Assembly: GCA_044233795.1 (NCBI GenBank)
Contig: JBIIJL010000076.1
Span: forward strand, 1-8,745
Length of the DNA stretch: 8,745 bases
Source: JBIIJL01 sp044233795
Lineage (GTDB): Bacteria > Pseudomonadota > Gammaproteobacteria > Legionellales > Legionellaceae
Direction: 5' to 3'
Shown: one piece after another, positions 1-5,990 of the stretch
How the letters are laid out: each line of letters begins with the position of its first letter
How positions within the stretch are numbered: position 1 is the stretch's first letter
Position numbers and translations under genes: made by a program
The notes under the pieces: generated by a model
Databases searched by the model: none
What the model saw: only the letters and a program-made list of their open reading frames with translations
Told to the model about the DNA's origin: nothing

Positions 1-387
1 TCCAAAAGCCACTCGTTCCAGGAATGTATCTAACAGGCGATTTGGTTGAAAAAGAGAGTGCATTTTTGTTGAAGTACATGCTATTTTGCTTTTATCAGGG
101 CCCGCTAAATGAGCTCCAATTATCGGAGCTAGTTCATCAGGGAGCCTAGCTAGGCTATACATCTGCTCTAATTCAAACCTGAGCCAGGGCAAAGACTCTT
201 TAATCTCTTGGGGTAATCTGGGCAGCGCATTTAAGCTGATTAGCAGCTGAATTTGATTCTCTGAAGCTAATGTCTTAAAACGCAAAAAAGCCTCTTTTAT
301 CTCGCGTGGAATGCTTCGGTCTTGAGTGTTTTCTTCAATCCACTTCACTGCATTGCTATAAAGACCTTCATCGGCGTGTCTTGGCAT
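1..387 (-). CDS. F-box-like domain protein, N-terminal part (runs off left edge), candidate effector
   Basis: An open frame runs from ATG at 387-385 to the window edge, giving 129 residues without a stop; an in-frame TAA lies four codons upstream, so the start is bounded. Residues about 82-113 follow the F-box pattern: LPDEL opening, a hydrophobic helix (APIIGAHL), a D at the turn, then ACTS..MHSLFQ. F-boxes bind Skp1 in eukaryotic SCF ubiquitin ligases, and bacterial ones are known among Legionella effectors such as AnkB. The last residues (LLDTFLERVAFG) resemble, from memory, a module that often follows such F-boxes in Legionella and Coxiella proteins before ankyrin or other repeats. No signal peptide or membrane segment is visible. 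The ribosome site is weak (AAGA about 9 bases upstream). An extended -10 promoter precedes it. F-box assignment is moderately sure; effector status is inference, since the C-terminus that would carry a type IV secretion signal is outside the window. Confidence 0.72.
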   Translation of the reverse strand, partial: MPRHADEGLYSNAVKWIEENTQDRSIPREIKEAFLRFKTLASENQIQLLISLNALPRLPQEIKESLPWLRFELEQMYSLARLPDELAPIIGAHLAGPDKSKIACTSTKMHSLFQPNRLLDTFLERVAFG

Positions 388-415
388 ATCTATATCTTAA
401 TAGTTATTTGAGTGG

Positions 416-424
416 ATTATATCA
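416..424 (-). promoter_or_regulatory. Extended -10 promoter for the F-box-like gene
   Basis: Read on the minus strand, positions 424-416 are TGATATAAT, a perfect -10 hexamer (TATAAT) with the TGn extension. The -35 region 17-18 bases upstream (GTTTTT or TGTTTT) is poor, as is common for extended -10 promoters. Transcription would begin near 409, giving a leader of about 22 bases before ATG 387. This separates the F-box-like gene from the J-domain gene upstream as its own transcription unit. Confidence 0.6.
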
Positions 425-432
425 CATGTGAT
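421..432. promoter_or_regulatory. 12-bp perfect palindrome overlapping the promoter, possible operator
   Basis: ATCACATGTGAT is a perfect inverted repeat with no spacer. It overlaps the upstream edge of the -10 hexamer and the TGn extension of the F-box-like gene's promoter, where a bound repressor would block RNA polymerase. It is not a CRP site, which needs TGTGA and TCACA separated by six bases in the opposite order. No regulator is identified, and a 12-bp palindrome can arise by chance. Confidence 0.35.
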
Positions 433-573
433 TTAAATAAAAACATTTCATGTGCCACAGACTTGGATCATTCTATTTGTCGTCAACAGCCCCTAGTCAA
501 ATCAACCTGATGCTGTAATTAAATATCAAGCTTTGGATTCACATTAAACTATAGAATTGCACTTGGAACCGTA

Positions 574-2061
574 TTAGCCACCTCCTTTTGCCGCTGTGGG
601 TAAATCCCATGGTCGAGTGTCAGATACATGTGCACTGGTCACACCAAAAAAACGACCTGTTTTTTGTAAAAAAGATGGATGATTTTCACATACAGCATTT
701 TTAGGCGTATTGAAAAATAGATGTGATTGATGTGCAGTACGATAGCCATATTGAGTAGCCTTTATCACGGTTTCGTTAACGACTTCACTACAAAGCGGAG
801 ACGCTTCCTTTCCCTGCGTGAGTTGCTCTTTGAGAATATTCAAACTTTGCTTGATATAACTTACACCTGCTACAGCGCGCATAAAGTCTACTACGCGCAT
901 AGAGTCTACTAATAGATTTATTATGTTGAATATTGGCAAAATAGTAGACAATAGCAAGATGATAGAATTGGCCTGTATCGCTTGATTATTTGAATCTTTT
1001 CCTATATTGAACATTTCCCACACGTCACGTAACGCATATATGCTTATTGCAATATTCACATATGGTGTTAATAACAGCGCAGTTGATGTTAAAGCGGACA
1101 GCGATACTGCTTGTGTTATAAGTTGATAAATGATGCTTGCCGCCATTAAGCTTGTGAAAACTTCAGGCGGAAGACTCGTCAGTTCACTTAATGGGTTACT
1201 GATCTGATTTACCGGCGATGCCAGCAGTTCACTGACAGCGTGAGCTGCTTTAATAGGTGCTGATAAGAAGTAGGTGAAATAGGCTATGATATCGGTTGAG
1301 TCTGTGGATTTATTGACTAGAAAGTCACCTGGTTTATGCGTATAAATGTCTAGTACGCCTAAAATTGCGGCAACCCATTTCAATGGATTGATCAATTTAC
1401 GAACCGCAAAAATTGGTTTTGTACTTCCAAAACCTAATCCAACAAATTCGCGATAGCTAAAGTCATCCAAATATTCTTCAGCGAATAGGCGAATGATAAG
1501 CTTTCTAGCTTCAATAAGAAGAAAGTCTAGGAGATGTTGATTGTTGCGCTCAGTGAAGTTCTTGCACCGGGCTCGCGCTAGGTCAATTTGATTTTTTTGC
1601 AATTGGCTAGCGACGTGAATAAATGGCGCGTAATATTCGGCAAATCTATACATTTCTTCTTCTTTTTGGAGGCTGGAAAACTCTTTTAATAAACCCTGAA
1701 TATTTTTGTCAATTTCTATTTCCATGAAAAAATCAAATCCAGTCATAGGTACGGTAAAATTTTGTTTTTCTTTAACGTATTTATTCATTTGAGCAAAGGG
1801 TTCTGGTTCTTCGGTGGTCGGGTGTGTGATCGAGCTATTGCCAAGTCCAGTTAGTGTTTTTAATGCGTCTACTATGGCGATGAATTGTTTATTAACCTTA
1901 GCCTTAGCCTCAGTCGACGGATGTTTGTCAGGATGGTATAATAACGCCAATCTTCTATATGCTTTTCTTATTTGAGTTTGTTGCTTGTCATAATCCAACT
2001 TTTCAAGCTCTTCTGGTGCAATATTGAGCACTGATAAAGCTGATGCGTTGTATTTTGGCAT
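574..2061 (-). CDS. J-domain (class C) membrane-associated protein, candidate effector
   Basis: 495 residues. The N-terminus (about residues 5-72) is a J domain: helix II is IRKAYRRLALLY (31-42), the essential HPD is at 43-45, and helix III is about 58-70. J domains stimulate the ATPase of Hsp70. The glycine/phenylalanine region and the CxxCxGxG zinc repeats of DnaJ are absent, so this is a class C J protein, not DnaJ. Residues 90-230 are mostly helical and charged. Hydrophobic stretches lie near 226-240, 303-322, 327-343 and 366-386 and could insert into a membrane. The C-terminus (SDTRPWDLPTAAKGGG) shows no clear E-block. ATG 2061 is preceded by AGGAG with 10-base spacing. The gene follows rnc by 104 bases, where era would normally be. 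A Hsp70 recruiter at a bacterial or host membrane is inference. J domain is sure; the rest is unrecognised. Confidence 0.85.
   Translation of the reverse strand: MPKYNASALSVLNIAPEELEKLDYDKQQTQIRKAYRRLALLYHPDKHPSTEAKAKVNKQFIAIVDALKTLTGLGNSSITHPTTEEPEPFAQMNKYVKEKQNFTVPMTGFDFFMEIEIDKNIQGLLKEFSSLQKEEEMYRFAEYYAPFIHVASQLQKNQIDLARARCKNFTERNNQHLLDFLLIEARKLIIRLFAEEYLDDFSYREFVGLGFGSTKPIFAVRKLINPLKWVAAILGVLDIYTHKPGDFLVNKSTDSTDIIAYFTYFLSAPIKAAHAVSELLASPVNQISNPLSELTSLPPEVFTSLMAASIIYQLITQAVSLSALTSTALLLTPYVNIAISIYALRDVWEMFNIGKDSNNQAIQANSIILLLSTILPIFNIINLLVDSMRVVDFMRAVAGVSYIKQSLNILKEQLTQGKEASPLCSEVVNETVIKATQYGYRTAHQSHLFFNTPKNAVCENHPSFLQKTGRFFGVTSAHVSDTRPWDLPTAAKGGG
876..911. repeat. 18-bp in-frame tandem duplication inside the J-domain gene
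   Basis: Positions 876-893 and 894-911 are adjacent copies of an 18-base unit (CGCGCATARAGTCTACTA) differing at one base (884 A, 902 G). On the coding strand it gives a six-residue tandem at about residues 384-396, VDSMRV followed by VDFMRA, just after the last hydrophobic stretch. One mismatch in 18 suggests a fairly recent duplication. Confidence 0.85.
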
Positions 2062-2071
2062 AATTAAATCA

Positions 2072-2105
2072 CTCCTAAATGCACTATAAATGGGTCAAAA
2101 GTATA
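2072..2105 (-). promoter_or_regulatory. Ribosome binding site and possible -10 element of the J-domain gene
   Basis: On the minus strand AGGAG (2076-2072) lies 10 bases before ATG 2061 and is the likely ribosome site. TATACT (2105-2100) is a fair -10 hexamer that would start transcription near 2093. No good -35 is seen at 16-18 bases, so a promoter here is only a suggestion; read-through from rnc is possible too. The rest of 2062-2165 shows no hairpin-plus-T-run terminator for rnc. Confidence 0.35.
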
Positions 2106-2165
2106 CCTTCCAACATACCAAGATTATTTTCACAACGGCTATTAAACGATGCTTCGCGATACCTA

Positions 2166-2846
2166 TCAGTTGTCTTGCTTTAGTGTAGATAACAATGCTG
2201 TTGCTGCAAATTGTTCTGCTTTCCTTCTGGTGTCGCCTAAACCCGTGGTTTTGAGTGATAGTTCTCGCACTTCACAGACCACATGGAAGATTTGGTCATG
2301 CTCAGCGCCGTCTGTGGAGATAAGGTGGTAAAGAGGTAGTGGAAGTTTTTTGGCCTGTAAATATTCCTGCAACTGTGTTTTCGCATCTTTTAGGTTATTG
2401 TTCAGTGCTGGGTCCTCTAATCTTAACCGGTAAAGATGAAGAACCACGTGCTTTGAAGCCTCAATCCCGCCATCAAGTAAGATCGCCGCAAACAGTGCTT
2501 CTAATGCGTCCGCAAGGATCGATGATCGACGAAATCCACCACTTTTTAACTCACCTTGCCCAAGAGATAAATAATCGCCCAGATCTAATTCTAGGGCAAT
2601 CTCAGCTAGCGTGTCACCTTTAACTAGATGTGCGCGGAGTCTACTAAGAACACCCTCACTTTGTTCAGGGAATTTTTCATAAAGGGCCTTAGTGATGACG
2701 AAACTTAAGATAGAATCTCCCAAAAATTCCAAACGCTCATTGTTAACAGCGCCGGCGCTGCAATGCGTCAATGCTTGTTTGAGAAAAATTTCGTTGCTAA
2801 ATGTATAATCAATTTTTTTTAAAAGACGTTGAAAATTATTCTGCAC
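2166..2846 (-). CDS. rnc: Ribonuclease III
   Basis: 226 residues, the normal length. RNase III cuts double-stranded RNA, processing the rRNA precursor and some mRNAs as a homodimer. The signature NERLEFLGDS is at 36-45, with metal-binding acidic residues E37, E40, D44, D113 and E116 corresponding to E38, E41, D45, D114 and E117 of the E. coli enzyme. A double-stranded RNA binding domain follows at about 154-224 (DAKTQLQEYLQ to RRKAEQFAATALL). The start is GTG at 2846-2844, with AGGTGA (2858-2853) six bases upstream, inside the end of the DUF4845 gene; the two overlap by 11 bases, suggesting translational coupling. An A8 run lies at codons 10-12 (2813-2820). In most relatives era follows directly; here the J-domain gene does. 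Confidence 0.98.
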   Translation of the reverse strand: MQNNFQRLLKKIDYTFSNEIFLKQALTHCSAGAVNNERLEFLGDSILSFVITKALYEKFPEQSEGVLSRLRAHLVKGDTLAEIALELDLGDYLSLGQGELKSGGFRRSSILADALEALFAAILLDGGIEASKHVVLHLYRLRLEDPALNNNLKDAKTQLQEYLQAKKLPLPLYHLISTDGAEHDQIFHVVCEVRELSLKTTGLGDTRRKAEQFAATALLSTLKQDN

Positions 2847-3225
2847 TCACTTTCACCTTTTGATTTGCGTCAAAATCAAATAGCAAGCTCAAGTTGCCGA
2901 CTAAAGGTCTTTTTACCTGGTATTTAATGTGGATATTCAGGTTGCCGCTATCATCTGGAACGATGTAAATTTCCTCAGGCTTAATGTCATCAATGTTGTT
3001 GATGTCAAATTGGGTCATCAATCTTTTTCGAATGAGGTCAGCATTTTCTGATGGGTCTGCGCTAAAATCTTTTTGCGATGGGCTGCCCAGTGCTTTTAAT
3101 GAATTTATGACTTCATAATGGTGTATGTAGACTGGAATCACACGTAATAAAATAATGGCTGCACAAACAACCAGCGCCATTGTCAATATCATGCCTATGA
3201 ACGTCATACCGAGTTGATTTTTCAA
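2836..3225 (-). CDS. DUF4845 family pilin-like membrane protein
   Basis: 129 residues. The N-terminus QLGMTFIGMIL plus a hydrophobic helix to about residue 29 looks like a type IV pilin or pseudopilin leader, but the Glu at position +5 is lacking (GMTFIG). The rest is a small soluble domain (NLNIHIKYQVKRPLVGNLSLLFDFD). DUF4845 proteins are regularly found between lepB and rnc in gammaproteobacteria, which is exactly the case here; their function is not settled. The start is TTG at 3225-3223, supported by GGAG (3235-3232) six bases upstream. The stop of lepB is only 17 bases before, and its own end overlaps rnc by 11 bases, so it is an operon member. Family call is based on sequence style and position. 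Confidence 0.85.
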   Translation of the reverse strand: MKNQLGMTFIGMILTMALVVCAAIILLRVIPVYIHHYEVINSLKALGSPSQKDFSADPSENADLIRKRLMTQFDINNIDDIKPEEIYIVPDDSGNLNIHIKYQVKRPLVGNLSLLFDFDANQKVKVSAE

Positions 3226-3235
3226 CTATTTCTCC
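3226..3235 (-). promoter_or_regulatory. Ribosome site that fixes the TTG start of the DUF4845 gene
   Basis: On the minus strand CTGGAG ends six bases before TTG 3225. The first in-frame ATG (residue 7) would cut into the conserved QLGMT leader, so the TTG is preferred. Confidence 0.6.
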
Positions 3236-3242
3236 AGTAAAT

Positions 3243-3998
3243 TTATCGAATAAATCGACCGATCCTAGACCATCGTACAGAATCTGTTTTGCCATTCCAG
3301 CTCATCCAGACAGTGAATGCTTTGCCACGTAAATATTCATCAGCTACGAATCCCCAAAAGCGACTGTCAGCACTATCATCACGGTTATCGCCCATCATAA
3401 AATATTCGCCTTCAGGGACTGTCACATTAAAATCAACAGCAGGGACATTTTTGCGAACGTAGATATCATGCACAACGCCATTCAAATTTTCACGGTATTT
3501 TGCAACAGCGTTTCCGGAGCTTTCATCAGTGGTATATTCTACAAAGGTTTGCTTCATTTCTTTACCGTTGATGGTCAAGATTTTATTCTGATAGACCACA
3601 TGGTCTCCTGGAGTACCAATGACGCGTTTAATGTAATCGAAAGAGGGGCCAGGCGGCCAGCGAAATACTGCGATATCTCCTGTTTTTGGGTTGGATAGGG
3701 CAAATATTTTCTTTTCTATCACAGGCAATCTTAGGCCGTAAATGAACTTGTTAACAGCTACGAAATCGCCAACTAAAAGCGTGGGTTCGAGTGAACCTGA
3801 GGGGATTCGGAAGGGTTCGAGTAAAAAAGATCTCAGTAATAAAACCAGAATAAAGACCGGAAAAAACGATCGCGAGTATTCAATGATACGGTTGGGTTCT
3901 TGTTGCTCTTTGCGTTTAGGGGCCCAAAGCAAGACATCTAGCAAATAAATGATACCACTCACTAACGAGAGGATCACCAAGACTAAAGCAAAATTCAT
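3243..3998 (-). CDS. lepB: Signal peptidase I (leader peptidase)
   Basis: 251 residues. It cleaves signal peptides from exported proteins at the outer face of the inner membrane. Two N-terminal membrane segments are visible at about 2-24 and 45-61. The catalytic serine is S69 in RIPSGSLEPTL (E. coli has SGSM), and the general-base lysine is K124 in DYIKRVIGTPGD. The conserved box GDNRDDSADSRFWG is at 203-216. It is shorter than the 324-residue E. coli enzyme, as is usual in Legionellales-type forms, the difference being smaller loops in the periplasmic domain. ATG 3998 has AAGGA (4008-4004) five bases upstream. It lies 41 bases after lepA and 17 before the DUF4845 gene, so it is in the lepA operon. 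An export role also serves the type II secretion and lipoprotein substrates of this cell. Confidence 0.98.
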   Translation of the reverse strand: MNFALVLVILSLVSGIIYLLDVLLWAPKRKEQQEPNRIIEYSRSFFPVFILVLLLRSFLLEPFRIPSGSLEPTLLVGDFVAVNKFIYGLRLPVIEKKIFALSNPKTGDIAVFRWPPGPSFDYIKRVIGTPGDHVVYQNKILTINGKEMKQTFVEYTTDESSGNAVAKYRENLNGVVHDIYVRKNVPAVDFNVTVPEGEYFMMGDNRDDSADSRFWGFVADEYLRGKAFTVWMSWNGKTDSVRWSRIGRFIR

Positions 3999-4020
3999 AT
4001 GCTTCCTTATTTGATTAAGT

Positions 4021-4033
4021 GAGGCATTGCCTC
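4021..4033 (-). repeat. Small hairpin between lepA and lepB
   Basis: GAGGC-ATT-GCCTC forms a five-pair stem with a three-base loop in the 41-base gap between the lepA stop and the lepB start. There is no T-run behind it on the minus strand, so it is not a typical terminator; it could stabilise mRNA ends or tune relative expression of the two genes. Confidence 0.45.
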
Positions 4034-4039
4034 GTTAAT

Positions 4040-5845
4040 TTATTTTTTTCTATCCGTTTGAAAAACTGCCATAAATGCTTCTTGTGGGATCTCAACATGT
4101 CCCACTTGCTTCATACGTTTTTTACCAGCTTTTTGTTTTTCTAGTAGTTTTCGTTTGCGAGATACATCACCACCATAACATTTAGCTGTTACATTCTTTC
4201 TTAATGCTTTCACAGTTTGTCTCGCGATGATATGAGAGCCTAAAGCTGCCTGAATTGCAACATCAAACATTTGTCTTGGAATTAATTCTCGCATTTTATC
4301 AACCAGTGCTTTGGCACGGGATTGGGCAGCTGCACGGTGAACTATCACTGCTAGCGCATCGACCCGATCAGAGTTGATCAAAACATCCATTTTAACAAGG
4401 TCCGCTTCTTCAAAGCGCAAAAAATTATAATCTAGTGATGCATAACCTCGGCTTACGGATTTTAAACGGTCAAAAAAGTCTGAAACGACTTCACTCATGG
4501 GTATGTCGTAAGTGACTGAGACCTGTCGCCCACTATACATCATGCTGACTTGAACGCCGCGCCTTTCTGTACAAAGAGTGATAATTTGTCCTAGATAATC
4601 TTGTGGAACTAAAATATTAGCGCGTACGATAGGTTCAAGCATTTGTTTAATTTGCTGCGTTGGCGGCAAGCGGGAGGGGTTATCAATCATCACTGTTTCA
4701 TCTTTGGTATTGATAATTTGGTATATCACCGTAGGGGCTGTTGAAATGAGCTCGAGATTATATTCTCGCTCGAGTCGCTCTTGTACAATTTCCATGTGTA
4801 ACATGCCAAGAAAGCCACAACGAAAACCAAAACCTAAGGCCTCAGAAGACTCAGGTTCGTAAAAGAGTGAAGCATCATTGAGGCTTAATTTTGCCAAAGC
4901 TTCGCGAAACGCTTCAAAATCATCTGAACTGATAGGGAAGAGCCCCGCATATACTTGGGGCTTTACGCGTAAAAAACCTGGCAATGGTTTATCTGCTTGG
5001 TGTCTTTCAAGGGTTAAGGTATCGCCCACAGGGGCACCTTGAATTTCTTTAATGCCGGCAACCACGTAACCAACCTCACCCGCTTGCAGTCTCTGTGAGG
5101 GTGTGCGTTTAGGCGTGAAAATACCCACTTGCAGAACATCATATGCTCTGCCCGTAGACATTACACGCATTTTATCACCTTTTTTCAATGCGCCGTTCAT
5201 GATGCGTACCAGCGAGACGACGCCTAAGTAACTATCAAACCAAGAGTCGATGATCAATGCTTGCAGGGGTGCTTCAGCGTTGCCAACAGGTGGTGGTATT
5301 CGCGCTACAAGAGCTTCAAGAACATCTTCAACACCTATACCACTTTTGGCACTGACTCGAATAGCATCATGAGCATCAAGACCAATGATATCTTCAATCT
5401 CTGTGATAACACGCTCCGGCTCTGCTTGGGGCAAGTCAATTTTGTTCAAAACGGGTAAGACTTCAAGTTCTTGGTCAATCGCTGTGTAACATACAGCGAC
5501 TGTTTGTGCTTCTACTCCTTGGGCTGCATCGACGACTAAAATCGCACCCTCACAAGCGGCAAGAGATCGAGAAACTTCATAACTGAAATCCACATGCCCT
5601 GGGGTATCGATGAAGTTTAGCAAATAAGTTTGACCATCACGCGCTTTATAATTTAACGAAACGCTTTGTGCTTTGATGGTGATACCACGCTCACGTTCAA
5701 TATCCATTGAATCAAGTACCTGGGCTGCCATTTCCCTGTCAGATAATCCACCACACATCTGAATAAAACGATCAGCCAAGGTCGATTTGCCATGGTCAAT
5801 ATGGGCAATGATAGAAAAATTACGAATTCGTGTTAAATCATTCAA
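4040..5845 (-). CDS. lepA: Elongation factor 4 (LepA), ribosome-associated GTPase
   Basis: 601 residues from TTG 5845. LepA binds the ribosome and acts in translation elongation or initiation and 30S assembly. GTPase motifs from this start: G1 AHIDHGKST 14-22, G2 GITIK 53-57, G3 DTPGH 79-83, G4 NKID 133-136, G5 SAK 164-166. EF-G-like domains follow, then the LepA-specific C-terminal domain with CYGGDVSRKRKLLEKQKAGK and KKRMKQVGHVEIPQEAF. The frame can be extended to GTG 5953 (637 residues), but those 36 residues have no family counterpart and no ribosome site precedes that GTG; the family usually begins a few residues before RNFSIIAHIDHGKS. TTG 5845 gives MNDLTRIRNFS with a modest AGG nine bases upstream. 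First gene of the operon lepA-lepB-DUF4845-rnc, divergent from mltB. The identification is certain; the start is likely. Confidence 0.97.
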   Translation of the reverse strand: MNDLTRIRNFSIIAHIDHGKSTLADRFIQMCGGLSDREMAAQVLDSMDIERERGITIKAQSVSLNYKARDGQTYLLNFIDTPGHVDFSYEVSRSLAACEGAILVVDAAQGVEAQTVAVCYTAIDQELEVLPVLNKIDLPQAEPERVITEIEDIIGLDAHDAIRVSAKSGIGVEDVLEALVARIPPPVGNAEAPLQALIIDSWFDSYLGVVSLVRIMNGALKKGDKMRVMSTGRAYDVLQVGIFTPKRTPSQRLQAGEVGYVVAGIKEIQGAPVGDTLTLERHQADKPLPGFLRVKPQVYAGLFPISSDDFEAFREALAKLSLNDASLFYEPESSEALGFGFRCGFLGMLHMEIVQERLEREYNLELISTAPTVIYQIINTKDETVMIDNPSRLPPTQQIKQMLEPIVRANILVPQDYLGQIITLCTERRGVQVSMMYSGRQVSVTYDIPMSEVVSDFFDRLKSVSRGYASLDYNFLRFEEADLVKMDVLINSDRVDALAVIVHRAAAQSRAKALVDKMRELIPRQMFDVAIQAALGSHIIARQTVKALRKNVTAKCYGGDVSRKRKLLEKQKAGKKRMKQVGHVEIPQEAFMAVFQTDRKK

Positions 5846-5990
5846 CTGATTTGGCCTAAGGGTAAAAGCGTTTAGTTTAACGCAATTCTCCTCGCCCAGA
5901 AAGTGGGCATGCGTTTGGACGTTGCAAATCGTTAAAAATACAGGGATGATCACGGCTGTTGTTTTAAATTTTTTACGTGAGGATTAACAT
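5846..5990. promoter_or_regulatory. Divergent lepA/mltB promoter region with a short leader ORF
   Basis: With lepA started at TTG 5845, 145 bases separate the divergent genes. For mltB, TTGCAA (5922-5927), 17 bases, then GATGAT (5945-5950) is a possible weak promoter with a start near 5957. No convincing promoter for lepA was found by eye. On the lepA strand a 12-codon ORF (ATG 5910-5908, stop 5874-5872) precedes the lepA start by 26 bases and contains GAGGAG (5893-5888), a good ribosome site with no suitable start 5-10 bases after it. This may be a leader peptide or chance. Confidence 0.4.
5979..5983 (+). promoter_or_regulatory. Ribosome binding site of mltB
   Basis: GAGGA lies seven bases before ATG 5991, near-ideal spacing, and fixes this start, which also gives a complete signal peptide. 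Confidence 0.7.

Noticed and set aside
478..500. GGGGCTGTTGACG-like motif on the minus strand resembling an insertion sequence end
   Set aside because: No matching inverted copy, target duplication or transposase fragment is visible nearby; the resemblance is from memory only.
388..573. Intrinsic terminator after the J-domain gene
   Set aside because: No GC-rich stem followed by a T-run was found on the minus strand.
2083..2088. TATAGT as -10 for the J-domain gene
   Set aside because: Transcription would begin at about the ribosome binding site, leaving no room for it in the mRNA.
2149..2623. Plus-strand frames opposite rnc (2149-2331 and 2339-2623)
   Set aside because: They are antisense shadows of a fully conserved RNase III frame with no ribosome site or recognisable domain.
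2806..2824. A8 run at the start of rnc as a slippage or phase-variation site
   Set aside because: AT-rich lysine-lysine codons explain it, the frame is intact, and no alternative product is apparent.
3113..3948. Short frames across lepB and the DUF4845 gene (3113-3295 minus; 3468-3698 and 3742-3948 plus)
   Set aside because: Shadows of lepB and the DUF4845 gene; no family features.
5846..5953. A 36-residue N-terminal extension of LepA
   Set aside because: No ribosome site precedes GTG 5953, the residues have no family counterpart, and TTG 5845 gives the usual protein length.
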